64,000 bases of DNA, taken from CAYUYV01 sp964561475. Its GTDB lineage: Bacteria > Pseudomonadota > Alphaproteobacteria > JAJFIK01. A program made the position numbers and the translations under genes. The stretch is taken from the NCBI GenBank assembly GCA_964561475.1, contig CAZLPU010000003.1:1-64000 (forward strand), read 5' to 3'. The first letter of the stretch is position 1. Every line of letters starts with the position of its first letter. Under the pieces are notes generated by a model. That model saw only the letters and a program-made list of their open reading frames with translations, searched no databases and was not told where the DNA came from. This document shows positions 15,806-25,295 of this stretch, one piece after another.

Positions 15806-17584
15806 ATGAGCACCCTGCCCGAGCTTCTCACCGAGATGACCGCCCGCGCCTTTGAACAGGCGGGGGTGGACGCCTCCTACGGCACCGTTGCCCTGTCGGA
15901 CCGGCCGGATCTGGGGCAGTTCCAATGCTCGGGTGCCCTGCCCGCGGCCAAGATCGCCAAGAAGCCCCCCCGGGAAATTGCCCAGGCCGTGGTCGATGTC
16001 CTGAAGGACCAGGACATGTTCCGGGAAGTCTCCCTGGCAGGGCCCGGTTTCATCAATCTAACATTGACGGATGAATTCCTGGCGAAGCGGGTGGACGGCG
16101 TGCTCGCTGACGGTCGCCTGGGCACCGGAGATCTGGGCCGTGCACGGATGACGGTGGTGGATTTCGGCGGACCCAATATCGCCAAGCCCATGCATGTGGG
16201 GCATCTGCGCTCGACCATCATCGGTGACAGTCTCCAGAGGATCTTCGCCTTCGCCGGTTACAAGACGGTCAGCGATGTGCATATGGGCGACTGGGGCCTG
16301 CCCATGGGCATGCTGATTTCCGAGATCGCGGAGCGCCAGCCGGATCTGCCCTATTTCGATGAAGCCTTTAGCGGTCCCTACCCGGATGAATCGCCCGTCA
16401 CCATGGCGGATCTGGAGGAGTTGTATCCCGCCGCTTCCAGGGCCTGTAAGGCGGATGAGGAGCGGGCGGCCCGGGCACGGGCGGCCACGGCGGCGTTGCA
16501 GAAAGGCCGGCCCGGATACCTCGCCCTGTGGCGCCATTTCATGGATGTGTCCATTGCCGGTATGCGCCGGGAGTTCTCCAGCCTGGGCGTTACCTTCGAC
16601 CTGTGGAAGGGCGAAGCGGATGTGGACAGCCTCATCCCCGCCATGGTCGAGGACCTCAAAGCCCGGGAAATCACCCAGCAAAGCGAGGGGGCCTTTGTGG
16701 TCGATGTGGCGAAAGCGGACGACAAGACGGAAGTTCCGCCGCTTCTCCTGGTGAAGTCAGACGGCAGCGCCCTTTATTCGACCACGGATCTGGCGACGAT
16801 CATCGACCGGGTGAAAAGCCATGATCCGGACCTGATGCTCTATGTGGTGGACCAGCGCCAGCATCTGCATTTCGAGCAGGTGTTCAGGGCCGCGCGCAAG
16901 GCGGGGCTGACCGGCAAGGCGGCGTTGGAGCATATCGGCTTCGGGACCATGAACGGTCCGGACGGCAAGCCTTTCAAGACCCGGGCCGGGGGCGTTCTGA
17001 AACTCCACGATCTCATCACCATGGCCACGGAGAAAGCCCAGGCCAGGCTGGACGAGGCAGGCATCGGCACCGATTATCCGGAAGCGGAGCGGGCTGATAT
17101 CGCCCACAAGGTGGCCGTCGCCGCGATCAAATTCGCGGACCTGTCGAATTATCGTCTGTCCAACTACATTTTCGACCTGGACCGGTTCACCAGTTTCGAG
17201 GGCAAGACCGGGCCTTATCTGCTTTATGCGGCTGTGCGGATCAAATCCATCCTGCGCCGGGCGGAAGCCGAAAAGGGTATTGCCCCGGACAGCCTGACCG
17301 GGCCGATTGCCATTCATTCCGATGCGGAACGGGAATTGGCACTGGCCATCACCGGGTTTGCCGGTGCGGTGGAAGCGGCTGTGGAGCGGCGGGCTCCCAA
17401 TGTGCTGTGCGATTATGTTTTCTCCGTCGCCCAGGGGTTCAGCCGGTTCTATTCCGAACACCACATTCTTTCGGAAGAAGACGAGGCCCTGCGCCAGTCC
17501 CGGTTGTCCTTGTGTGCCGTCACGTTGAAGGTGCTGGAGCGCGGTCTCGAGCTTACGGGGATCGAGGTTCCGGAACGGATGTAG
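15806..17584 (+). CDS. argS: Arginyl-tRNA synthetase
   Basis: 592-residue class I synthetase charging tRNA-Arg. The HIGH signature is HVGHLRS, within GGPNIAKPMHVGHLRSTIIGD. The KMSKS loop is replaced, as is common in ArgRS, by the KPFKTRAGG region. The N-terminal additional domain (about 1-100) and the C-terminal anticodon-binding helical domain ending in PERM are present. ATG 15806 gives the usual N-terminus; a TTG at 15794 is four codons upstream. In many alphaproteobacteria a SPOR-domain gene and nagZ follow argS; here an SMP-30-like gene follows instead. Confidence 0.98.
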   Translation: MSTLPELLTEMTARAFEQAGVDASYGTVALSDRPDLGQFQCSGALPAAKIAKKPPREIAQAVVDVLKDQDMFREVSLAGPGFINLTLTDEFLAKRVDGVLADGRLGTGDLGRARMTVVDFGGPNIAKPMHVGHLRSTIIGDSLQRIFAFAGYKTVSDVHMGDWGLPMGMLISEIAERQPDLPYFDEAFSGPYPDESPVTMADLEELYPAASRACKADEERAARARAATAALQKGRPGYLALWRHFMDVSIAGMRREFSSLGVTFDLWKGEADVDSLIPAMVEDLKAREITQQSEGAFVVDVAKADDKTEVPPLLLVKSDGSALYSTTDLATIIDRVKSHDPDLMLYVVDQRQHLHFEQVFRAARKAGLTGKAALEHIGFGTMNGPDGKPFKTRAGGVLKLHDLITMATEKAQARLDEAGIGTDYPEAERADIAHKVAVAAIKFADLSNYRLSNYIFDLDRFTSFEGKTGPYLLYAAVRIKSILRRAEAEKGIAPDSLTGPIAIHSDAERELALAITGFAGAVEAAVERRAPNVLCDYVFSVAQGFSRFYSEHHILSEEDEALRQSRLSLCAVTLKVLERGLELTGIEVPERM

Positions 17585-17673
17585 GGGTGATCAGCGCCAC
17601 GAGCGGACGGCGTGTCTGACCGGACAAATCGCGACCGTGGGAAGTGTGGGCTGGAGAAGCGGGGGACGTTCGA

Positions 17674-18738
17674 ATGAAATTCCTGGTCCGGATGACCATG
17701 CTGGCCCTTGGCCTTTTCCTGGCCTGGCTTTTGTTCTGGCCTGCGCCGTTTGACCCTCAGCCCTGGTCGCCTCCGCCCAACCCGGGCAAGACGGGGGTGT
17801 TTGCGCCCAATGACCGTCTGGGCAATGCCGAAGTTATCGAACTGGGCAATGATGCGATCGGTCCGGAGGATGTGGCCCTGGGGCCAGATGGGGCCCTCTA
17901 TACCGGGATCGAGGACGGGCGGATCCTGCGGATCAGCGCGGACCAGCGGGATATCTCTCTTTATGCGGACACGGGCGGGCGGCCCTTGGGGCTGCAATTC
18001 GACGCCCAGGGCACGCTGATCGTGGCCGATGGGCTCAAGGGGCTCCTGGCGGTCTCACCGGAAGGGGAGGTGCGCACCCTCGTGCCCCAGGGGGGCGCGG
18101 ACCGGATCAATTTTGCCGACGATCTGGATATCGGCTCTGACGGGGTGATCTGGTTTTCCGACGCTTCCCAGCGGTTCGGCTATCATGAGGCCGGTCTTGC
18201 GCCCTGGGAGCATTCACAGACGGGGCGGCTACTGCGCCATGACCCGGCGACCGGGGAGACCCAGGTGGTGCTCACCGGTCTTTCCTTTGCCAACGGGGTG
18301 GCCCTCGCCCACGACGAGTCTTTTGTTCTGGTGAACGAGACCAACGCCTACCGTGTGACCCGTTACTGGCTCAAGGGACCGGATGCGGGCACCCGGGATG
18401 TTTTCATGGATGGTCTGCCGGGGTTCCCCGATAATCTGTCCAGTGATGGAAACGGGTCCTTCTGGATCGCCCTGGCCGGGGTCCGGGTGGATATTCTTGA
18501 CGAGCTTGGCCCTCAGCCCTTTTTCCGGTCGGCCCTGTACCGGCTGTCGCTGCTTCTGCCGCCGCCCCCGGGGCATGGCTGGGTCATTCGGGCCGACGGG
18601 CAGGGGCGGGTGACCGGCAATCACCAGGATGCGGGGCCCCGGGCCTTCATGACCACCAGCGTCAATCTTTATGACGGCCGGTTGGTTGTGGGGGGATTGG
18701 GATCGAACCGGATCCTGCGCCTGCCCCTGAACGATTAG
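17674..18738 (+). CDS. SMP-30/strictosidine-synthase-like beta-propeller protein
   Basis: 354-residue protein with one N-terminal membrane-spanning or signal helix (about residues 4-24) and a six-bladed beta-propeller of the strictosidine synthase/gluconolactonase group. Typical motifs are GPEDVALGPDGALYTGIEDGRILRI, RPLGLQFDAQGTLIVADGLKGLLAV, FADDLDIGSDGVIWFSDAS, and the family marker LSFANGVALAHDESFVLVNET. It ends with GGLGSNRILRLPL. ATG 17674 has GGGGGAC upstream. By family it could be a lactonase or esterase facing the periplasm; the substrate is not predictable. Confidence 0.88.
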   Translation: MKFLVRMTMLALGLFLAWLLFWPAPFDPQPWSPPPNPGKTGVFAPNDRLGNAEVIELGNDAIGPEDVALGPDGALYTGIEDGRILRISADQRDISLYADTGGRPLGLQFDAQGTLIVADGLKGLLAVSPEGEVRTLVPQGGADRINFADDLDIGSDGVIWFSDASQRFGYHEAGLAPWEHSQTGRLLRHDPATGETQVVLTGLSFANGVALAHDESFVLVNETNAYRVTRYWLKGPDAGTRDVFMDGLPGFPDNLSSDGNGSFWIALAGVRVDILDELGPQPFFRSALYRLSLLLPPPPGHGWVIRADGQGRVTGNHQDAGPRAFMTTSVNLYDGRLVVGGLGSNRILRLPLND

Positions 18739-18848
18739 GACACCGCCCCTTCGCGGGCCTCGTCGTGAATGGCCGGGTTCCAGCATTCAGACCCTGTGCA
18801 GGTGCCCCGGACCGGGGCTTTGGAGTTTCCTCTATCCACCCCTCTGGA

Positions 18849-18876
18849 TTGACATCCAGGTACCGCGGCCTATGGT
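18849..18876 (+). promoter_or_regulatory. Sigma70-type promoter for the glycine cleavage operon
   Basis: TTGACA at 18849-18854, a 16-bp spacer, then TATGGT at 18871-18876. The predicted transcript starts about 50 bases before the first glycine aptamer, an arrangement that fits riboswitch control of gcvT-H-PA-PB. Confidence 0.65.
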
Positions 18877-18930
18877 CATCATAACCGAGCGTTGGGAAAC
18901 GCCCGGGATTGTTCAATACACATGAACCTT

Positions 18931-19160
18931 GCGGGAGAGCCTGGCTGCACCACGATGGTCGCGCCAGCGCCGAAGGAGCAACCGCCCGGAAACTCTCAGG
19001 TCCCAAGGACCGCAAGGGGATGACACTCTGGAAAGCAGGCTTGCCTGACCCGTTGACCGGGCCGGGCTTTGGCCTCGCCGACGGGGTCAAGCCGAGACAG
19101 GCATGGCAGGGTTGCCATTTCCGTCTCCGCGAAATCTCTCAGGCACCATGACAGAGGGGC
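18931..19160 (+). promoter_or_regulatory. Tandem glycine riboswitch
   Basis: Two glycine aptamers lie in series upstream of gcvT. The first (about 18931-19035) has GCGGGAGAGCCTGG, CGCCGAAGGAGCAA, and the conserved core CTCTCAGG (18993-19000) followed by GGACCG. The second (about 19040-19160) has CGCCGACGGGGTCAAGCC and CTCTCAGGCACCATGACAGAGG. The CTCTCAGG core and the CGCCGA[AC]GG segment are the hallmarks of this riboswitch class. Glycine binding is expected to switch on the cleavage operon directly downstream; I did not identify the expression platform with certainty in the 164 bases before gcvT. Confidence 0.95.
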
Positions 19161-19324
19161 ACGCCCGGTGAGGCTCACCGGCAGCGTCCCTGTCCGTGCA
19201 TCCGGTCCCTGTCCGGCGGCATTGGAATTGAAGCCCGTTCCGCCACTTTCCGTGGTGGTTGGGCGTTGTTGTGGAGCATGTGTCCGCCCCGGAACCCTGG
19301 GCAGACCGACCATTGGGAGAGATC

Positions 19325-20482
19325 ATGGCGGCCCCGAAACCAGCATCGAGCGCAGCGGAAGCAGGCGCGGCGGACACCCTGAAACTCACCCCTCTGCACA
19401 GTCTCCACCAAAGTCTGGGCGCCAAGATGGTGCCTTTCGCGGGCTATGACATGCCTGTGCAATACGCCATGGGGGTGATGGGTGAACACAAGCAGACCCG
19501 CACCGCTGCCGGTCTGTTCGATGTCTCCCATATGGGTCAGGTGGTGCTGGAGGGGCCAGACCATGGGACGGTCGCCGCGGCCCTCGAAAAGCTCGTCCCC
19601 GGAGATATCGCGGCCCTGAAACCGGGGCGCATGCGCTATTCCCTCCTTCTGAAGGACGATGGCGGCATTCTGGACGACACCATGATCACCCGCCTGGCGA
19701 AGGATGGTCAGGTGTTCCTGGTGCTGAATGCCTCCCGGAAGGATGTGGATCTGGCCCATCTCCGGGCGCACCTGCCCGACGGCATTACGGTGGATTATCG
19801 CGACACGGCCGCTCTCCTTGCGCTCCAGGGGCCCAAAGCGGCGGCGGTTCTTGCGTCTTTGTGCCCTGAGATTGAGGCTCTGCGTTTTCTCCAGGCGGTG
19901 GAGGCGAAGGTTGATGGGGTTCCGGCTCTCATCACACGTTCGGGCTATACCGGCGAGGACGGGTTTGAGATTTCGGTGCCGGGAGACGCGGCGGAACAGG
20001 TGGCCCGAAAGCTGCTGGACGCCCCCGACGTGGAGCCGATCGGCCTTGGGGCGCGGGATTCCTTGCGTCTTGAAGCGGGGCTGTGCCTCTACGGCAACGA
20101 CATCGATGAGACCACCACACCGGTGGCGGCGGACCTGACCTTCACCATCGGCAAGCGCCGCCGGAGCGAAGGCGGCTTTCCCGGTGCGGATCGGATTCTG
20201 GCGGAACTGGACAAAGGCACGGCGCGGCGCCGGGTGGGTCTGCTGCCAGAAGGCAAGGTGGTCGCCCGGGCCGGGTCTGAATTTGCCGACAAGGACGGCA
20301 AGGTCATCGGTACGGTGACGAGCGGATCCTTCGGCCCGACCCTGGAAGGCCCCGTGGCCATGGGCTATGTGGATGCAGCCTACGCGGAGCCGGGCACGGA
20401 CATCGCTTTCCTCGTCCGGGGCCAGCCCCGTCCGGGACGGGTGGCCGCGACACCGTTCGTGCCCCACAACTATGTCCGTTGA
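19325..20482 (+). CDS. gcvT: Glycine cleavage system T protein (aminomethyltransferase)
   Basis: 385-residue tetrahydrofolate-dependent T protein, which takes the aminomethyl group from the H-protein lipoamide and forms methylene-THF and ammonia. Family motifs are LHSLHQSLGAKMVPFAGYDMPVQY, GLFDVSHMGQV, RSGYTGEDGFEI, GLGARDSLRLEAGLCLYGND (with the conserved Asp-Glu pair nearby), and GTVTSGSFGPTL. ATG 19325 has GGGAGA five bases upstream; longer in-frame starts overlap the riboswitch leader. The N-terminal 18 residues are Ala/Ser-rich and not conserved. First gene of gcvT-gcvH-gcvPA-gcvPB. Confidence 0.98.
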   Translation: MAAPKPASSAAEAGAADTLKLTPLHSLHQSLGAKMVPFAGYDMPVQYAMGVMGEHKQTRTAAGLFDVSHMGQVVLEGPDHGTVAAALEKLVPGDIAALKPGRMRYSLLLKDDGGILDDTMITRLAKDGQVFLVLNASRKDVDLAHLRAHLPDGITVDYRDTAALLALQGPKAAAVLASLCPEIEALRFLQAVEAKVDGVPALITRSGYTGEDGFEISVPGDAAEQVARKLLDAPDVEPIGLGARDSLRLEAGLCLYGNDIDETTTPVAADLTFTIGKRRRSEGGFPGADRILAELDKGTARRRVGLLPEGKVVARAGSEFADKDGKVIGTVTSGSFGPTLEGPVAMGYVDAAYAEPGTDIAFLVRGQPRPGRVAATPFVPHNYVR

Positions 20483-20640
20483 GACGCCCACTGAAAAATG
20501 TTCTCAGAATATCGTGTACTGAAGATCAACAACCGTCGGGCTGGGGCAGGGGGCGCCCCCGATAACGCCAGCCAATCCCATGAGGAAGCCCATCGCGCAG
20601 AGATGAGCGACAGGCCGTCAAAAAAGGAGCAGGTCAAGCG

Positions 20641-21018
20641 ATGAGCGAAATTAAATATACCGACCAGCATGAATGGGTCCGGATTGAAGGCGACACGGGC
20701 ACCGTCGGCATCACACCCTATGCCGCCGACCAATTGGGCGATGTGGTGTATGTGGAGCTTCCCTCCGTCGGCAAGACGGTGAAACAGTTCGAAGAAGTCG
20801 CAGTGGTCGAGTCTGTCAAAGCGGCCAGCGAGATCTACTCTCCCTTGAGTGGGGAAGTGGTGGCGGTGAATGATCCGATCACGGACGAGCCCGCCAAGGT
20901 GAACGAGGATCCCGCTGGCGACGGCTGGTTCGTCAAGATCCGCATCGGCGATGCGAGCGAAGCCGGCAAGCTCATGGATCAGGACAAGTACAAATCTTAT
21001 GTGGAAGGATTAGGGTGA
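20641..21018 (+). CDS. gcvH: Glycine cleavage system H protein
   Basis: 125-residue lipoyl carrier that shuttles the aminomethyl intermediate between P, T and L proteins. The lipoylation site is the lysine in VVESVKAASEIYSP (about residue 60). The surrounding family pattern YTDQHEWVRIEGDTGTVGIT and GDGWFVKIRI is complete. ATG 20641 has AAAAAGGAG upstream. It is separated from gcvT by 158 bp without a visible terminator. Its stop codon overlaps or abuts the start region of gcvPA, which suggests translational coupling. Confidence 0.98.
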   Translation: MSEIKYTDQHEWVRIEGDTGTVGITPYAADQLGDVVYVELPSVGKTVKQFEEVAVVESVKAASEIYSPLSGEVVAVNDPITDEPAKVNEDPAGDGWFVKIRIGDASEAGKLMDQDKYKSYVEGLG

Positions 21019-21020
21019 GC

Positions 21021-22367
21021 ATGCGTTACCTTCCTTTGACCGACGCGGACCGGCGGTCCATGCTGGCCACCATCGGCACGGCTGGCATTGACGGTCTGTT
21101 CGTGGATGTGCCCGAGGCGGCCCGCAACGGCCAGCCCCTCGACCTGCCCCATCATAAGGGTGAGTTCGAGGTGGAACGGGAGCTCTCGGCTCTGGCCGCC
21201 AACAATATGGCCGCCGGCTCGGTGCCCTTTTTCCTGGGTGCAGGTGCCTACCGGCATCATGTGCCCTCGTCCGTGGATCACCTCATTCAGCGGTCTGAAT
21301 TTCTAACCGCATACACGCCCTACCAGCCCGAGATCAGCCAGGGCACCACCCAGACCCTGTTCGAGTTCCAGACCCAGGTTGCGCGGATGACCGGCATGGA
21401 TGTGGCCAACGCCTCCATGTATGACGGCTCCACGGCGGCGGCGGAAGCGGTGCTCATGGCCCGCCGGGTAACCAAGCGGTCCAAGGCGGTGCTTTCGGGC
21501 GGTCTGCATCCCCAATACAGGGACGTGATTCAGACCCTGTCCGATCTGAACGAAGCGCCTGTGGTCTCCCAGGATCCGGATGTGGGCGGTACGGAAGATC
21601 TCATTGCCAGCATTGACGATGAGACCGCCTGTGTCGTGGTCCAAAACCCGTCCGTGTTCGGCCACCTGACCGACCTCACCCCGATTGCCGAGGCCGCCCA
21701 TGCCCATGGTGCCCTGCTGATTGCCGTGGTGACGGAAGTGGTTTCCCTGGGCGCCATCACCTCCCCCGGTGCCATGGGGGCGGATATCGTGGCGGCGGAA
21801 GGCCAGAGCATCGGCAACAGCCTGAATTTCGGCGGACCCTATGTGGGTCTGTTCGCCACCCGCGAAAAGTTCGTGCGCCAAATGCCGGGCCGCCTCTCGG
21901 GCCAGACCGTTGACGCGGAAGGTCGCCGAGGTTTCGTGCTCACCCTATCCACCCGGGAACAGCATATCCGCCGGGACAAGGCCACGAGCAATATCTGCAC
22001 CAATTCGGGTCTGTGTGCGCTGGCGTTCACCATCCACATGTCGCTCCTTGGTGAGGCGGGTCTGACACGGCTGGCGGCCCTGAACCATCAGGCGGCGGTA
22101 CGTCTGGCGGATATGTTGTCCGATGTGCCCGGGGTCAGTCTGCTCACCCCCGCATTCTTCAATGAGTTCACCTTGTCCGTCCCCGGACGGGCGGAGGACG
22201 TGGTTGAGGCCTTGGCGGCAAAGGGCGTTCTGGGCGGTGTTCCCGCGTCGCGCCTTTGGCGGGGAGAGAGCGGGCTTGAGAACCTGCTGATTGTTGCGGC
22301 CACGGAAATCAATACCGATGACCACCGGGCCCAGTACGCAACTGCACTTCGGGAGGTGCTGTCATGA
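21021..22367 (+). CDS. gcvPA: Glycine dehydrogenase (decarboxylating) subunit 1
   Basis: 448-residue N-terminal half of the two-gene form of P protein, which decarboxylates glycine with pyridoxal phosphate. The start MRYLPLTDADRRSML is the family's, and PYQPEISQGTTQTLFEFQTQVARMTGMDVANASMYDG is diagnostic. ATG 21021 is preferred; GTG 21015, which overlaps the gcvH stop, would add two residues and also has GGAAGGA at good spacing. The end overlaps gcvPB by four bases (ATGA). This subunit lacks the PLP lysine, which is on subunit 2. Confidence 0.97.
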   Translation: MRYLPLTDADRRSMLATIGTAGIDGLFVDVPEAARNGQPLDLPHHKGEFEVERELSALAANNMAAGSVPFFLGAGAYRHHVPSSVDHLIQRSEFLTAYTPYQPEISQGTTQTLFEFQTQVARMTGMDVANASMYDGSTAAAEAVLMARRVTKRSKAVLSGGLHPQYRDVIQTLSDLNEAPVVSQDPDVGGTEDLIASIDDETACVVVQNPSVFGHLTDLTPIAEAAHAHGALLIAVVTEVVSLGAITSPGAMGADIVAAEGQSIGNSLNFGGPYVGLFATREKFVRQMPGRLSGQTVDAEGRRGFVLTLSTREQHIRRDKATSNICTNSGLCALAFTIHMSLLGEAGLTRLAALNHQAAVRLADMLSDVPGVSLLTPAFFNEFTLSVPGRAEDVVEALAAKGVLGGVPASRLWRGESGLENLLIVAATEINTDDHRAQYATALREVLS

Positions 22368-23929
22368 TGAACCGTCAGGGACGGCCCACCGCACCGGGCA
22401 ATGCCGAAGGGGCGCAATTCCAGACCACATCCGGCCACCGGGGTCTTGAGCAGGACGAACCGCTTCTGTTCGAGATCGGGTCCCGGGAGCGTTGCGGCGT
22501 TGATCTTCCGGCGCCGGACAAAACCGTGGAAAGCCGGCTCGGCAACCATGCCCGCAAGGATCCGCTGAACCTGCCGGGTCTGTCAGAGCCCGAGGCTGTG
22601 CGCCATTATGTACGCCTGTCCCAGAAGAACTACGCCATTGATCTGGGGCTTTACCCGCTCGGCTCCTGCACCATGAAGCATAATCCGCGTCTGAACGAAA
22701 AGATGGCGCGGCTGCCGGGCTTTGCCGATGTGCATCCCTTCCAGCCGGAAAGCACGGTTCAGGGTGCCCTTGAGCTGGTTGACCGGCTGGCCCATTGGCT
22801 GAAGACCCTGACAGGCATGCCCGGCGTGGCCATGCCGCCCCGGGCCGGTGCCCATGGGGAGCTGTGCGGCATGATGGCCATTCGCGCCGCGATCGAGGCT
22901 CGCGGCGAACGCAGGACCAGGGTGCTGGTTCCTGAATCCGCCCACGGCACCAATCCGGCAACGGCGGTGCAGTGCGGCTACAAGGTCGAGCCGATTCCGA
23001 CGAGTGCGGACGGCCGGGTGGCCCTGGAGCAGTTCAAGGATCTGCTGGACACGGATGTGGCCGGGATCATGGTCACCAATCCCAACACCTGCGGCCTGTT
23101 CGAGCGGGACATCATCAAGATTGCCGATGCGCTCCACGATGTGGGCGGGTTCTTCTATTGCGACGGTGCCAACTTCAATGCCATCGCCGGCCGGGTGCGC
23201 CCGGGGGACCTGGGCGTCGATGCCATGCACATCAATCTGCACAAGACCTTTTCGACCCCCCATGGGGGCGGCGGGCCCGGGTCCGGACCTGTGGTCTTGT
23301 CGGAGGCCCTCGCGCCGTTCGCGCCGCTTCCTTATGTGATCGAAAAGGACGGGCGCTTCCACATGGTGGAGCACGAGGAAGACAGCGACCTGCAGCCTTT
23401 CGGCCGCATGGCCGCCTTCCACGGCCAGATGGGCATGTTCGTGCGGGCCATTGCCTACATGATGAGCCATGGTGCTGACGGTATCCGCCAGGCTGCGGAA
23501 GATGCGGTTCTCAGCGCCAACTATGTCATGGCCAGCCTGAAGGATGTGATGACGCCCTCCTTCGAAGGGCCGTGCATGCACGAAGCCCTGTTCGACGATC
23601 GTTTCCTGAAGGGCACCGGTGTCTCCACGCTGGATTTTGCCAAGGCGATGATCGATGAAGGCTACCATCCGATGACCATGTATTTCCCTTTGGTCGTCCA
23701 GGGTGCCATGCTCATCGAGCCGACGGAAAGTGAAAGCAAGCGCAGCCTGGATCAGTTCATTTCCTCCCTGCGTGCCCTTGCCATGGACGCTAAGGACGGG
23801 CGCACCGAGCGTTTCGAAGGCGCGCCCTTCCTGGCACCCCGCCGGCGCCTTGATGAAACCGGGGCCGCGCGCAAGCCGGTTCTGACCTACAAGGAAGAAG
23901 TCCGGGCGGAAGTCGAGGCGGCGGAGTAA
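22364..23929 (+). CDS. gcvPB: Glycine dehydrogenase (decarboxylating) subunit 2
   Basis: 521-residue C-terminal half of split P protein. The pyridoxal phosphate lysine is in HINLHKTFSTPHGGGGPG (about residue 300). Other conserved pieces are QKNYAIDLGLYPLGSCTMKHNPR, ESAHGTNPATA and MVTNPNTCGLFE. The ATG overlaps the gcvPA stop, with GGGAGG upstream. Members commonly begin close to the SLF/LFE-like motif; here about 30 extra polar residues precede ETGSRERCG-like sequence. An intrinsic terminator at 23961-23999 closes the operon. Confidence 0.97.
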   Translation: MMNRQGRPTAPGNAEGAQFQTTSGHRGLEQDEPLLFEIGSRERCGVDLPAPDKTVESRLGNHARKDPLNLPGLSEPEAVRHYVRLSQKNYAIDLGLYPLGSCTMKHNPRLNEKMARLPGFADVHPFQPESTVQGALELVDRLAHWLKTLTGMPGVAMPPRAGAHGELCGMMAIRAAIEARGERRTRVLVPESAHGTNPATAVQCGYKVEPIPTSADGRVALEQFKDLLDTDVAGIMVTNPNTCGLFERDIIKIADALHDVGGFFYCDGANFNAIAGRVRPGDLGVDAMHINLHKTFSTPHGGGGPGSGPVVLSEALAPFAPLPYVIEKDGRFHMVEHEEDSDLQPFGRMAAFHGQMGMFVRAIAYMMSHGADGIRQAAEDAVLSANYVMASLKDVMTPSFEGPCMHEALFDDRFLKGTGVSTLDFAKAMIDEGYHPMTMYFPLVVQGAMLIEPTESESKRSLDQFISSLRALAMDAKDGRTERFEGAPFLAPRRRLDETGAARKPVLTYKEEVRAEVEAAE

Positions 23930-23960
23930 ACGATCCGCCCCGATGCATGACTGGCCATGA

Positions 23961-23999
23961 TGAAGCCGCTTCCGGTGATCTGGGAGCGGCTTCATTTTT
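23961..23999 (+). terminator. Intrinsic terminator of the gcv operon
   Basis: TGAAGCCGCT (23961-23970) pairs perfectly with AGCGGCTTCA (23985-23994) around a 14-base loop and is followed at once by TTTTT (23995-23999). It lies 31 bp after the gcvPB stop codon. Confidence 0.9.
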
Positions 24000-24045
24000 G
24001 TGCATAGTGGAGCAGGGGGGGCACCGTCGGTCAGGAGACAAGGTC

Positions 24046-25206
24046 ATGGCGAACATCGGCCCGGATGGAACAAGCCAGGATGCAACTGGCCCGAATGGAA
24101 TGAGCCAGGACGCGCCGGGCCAGGATACGCCGGGGCCGGCCTCACTGGTGCGCACGGTTGATCGGGATCTTGCCGATTGCCCCAAGGGACCCCGGGAGAT
24201 TTTCGGGCGCTTCCCCGGTGACCGGTCGCTCCATACGGATTGTCTGCGCAATCTGCCCCTGTTTCGCATGGTCGAGCATGGGCTCGAGCCCTCCAGAACC
24301 GACAAGCCGGAGCGGCTTCGGATCGGTGCATGGAATCTGGAACGCTGCGCCCATGCCTCCCGGTCGGCGGCGCTTCTGGCCAGATCCCATGTGGATGTGG
24401 CCCTGCTCACGGAGATGGATGTGGGCATGGCCCGGACGGGACAGATCCACACCCCCCGGGAAATCGCGCAGACCCTTGGGCACACTTGCATCTACGGCGT
24501 CGAATTTCTGGAACTCAGCCTGGGGAGCGCCCGGGAGGAGGGGCTTTTTGCGGGCCAGACCAATGACCGGGGCTTTCACGGCAATGCTCTGACCGCAGCC
24601 TATCCGCTCCAGGATCCGGTGTTGATCCGCTTCGACGAACGGCCGACCTGGTTTCCCGTGGACTGCGACGAGCGCCGGATCGGCAGCCGCATGGCCGTGG
24701 CCGGACGGCTTGCCATGGCGGGAGGCGATCTGGTGATTGTCTGTGCCCATCTGGAAATAAGGGTGAGTGCGGAGGACCGGGCGGCCCAGACCCGGGCCCT
24801 GCTTCAGGCGGTCTCCGACTATGCCGGAGAGGATCCGGTGATCGTGGGGGGAGATTTCAATACGGACTCTGATGTCTGGAGCCTGGGCAAACAGGGGAAG
24901 GCGGATCCGGCGCGGATCGAGGCCCTCAAGGCCAGAACCCTGGAGCCGGAGCGCCATGAGCCCCTGTTCCAGGTTTTCTCAGACCAGGGGTATGGCTGGC
25001 AGGAGGCCAACAAGCCCGGGCGCACGACCCGGGCCACGCCCCAATCCGGGCCGCGCCGGTATCCGGATCTGCGGCTCGACTGGTTTTTCACCAAGGGCGT
25101 GAACTGCAGCGGGCCCGATACGGTGCCTGCTGTTGATCTGGATGGAAATGGTTCGGAAATCGCTTTGTCCGACCACGATCTGATCGTGGTGGACATTACC
25201 TTGTGA
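24046..25206 (+). CDS. Endonuclease/exonuclease/phosphatase-fold protein
   Basis: 386-residue protein of the metal-dependent EEP superfamily (DNase I/AP endonuclease/phosphatase fold). Catalytic motifs appear in order: IGAWNLE (about residue 100), TEMD (metal-binding Glu), GGDFNTDSD, and the C-terminal LSDHDLIVVDI with the Asp-His pair. ATG 24046 follows AGGAGACAAGG. The first 30 residues are low complexity, from a 30-bp imperfect tandem repeat at 24058-24117. There is no signal peptide, so it is probably cytoplasmic. Substrate (nucleic acid, phospholipid or sugar phosphate) cannot be decided. It stands alone between the gcv and atp operons. Confidence 0.85.
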   Translation: MANIGPDGTSQDATGPNGMSQDAPGQDTPGPASLVRTVDRDLADCPKGPREIFGRFPGDRSLHTDCLRNLPLFRMVEHGLEPSRTDKPERLRIGAWNLERCAHASRSAALLARSHVDVALLTEMDVGMARTGQIHTPREIAQTLGHTCIYGVEFLELSLGSAREEGLFAGQTNDRGFHGNALTAAYPLQDPVLIRFDERPTWFPVDCDERRIGSRMAVAGRLAMAGGDLVIVCAHLEIRVSAEDRAAQTRALLQAVSDYAGEDPVIVGGDFNTDSDVWSLGKQGKADPARIEALKARTLEPERHEPLFQVFSDQGYGWQEANKPGRTTRATPQSGPRRYPDLRLDWFFTKGVNCSGPDTVPAVDLDGNGSEIALSDHDLIVVDITL

Positions 25207-25295
25207 CCTGATCGGTGAAGACGGTTTCGACCCGCCTGGATCACATCAGATTTGGGTAGTCGGGATCTGCAACCTGTTCATCAGGCCCAAGCTCA

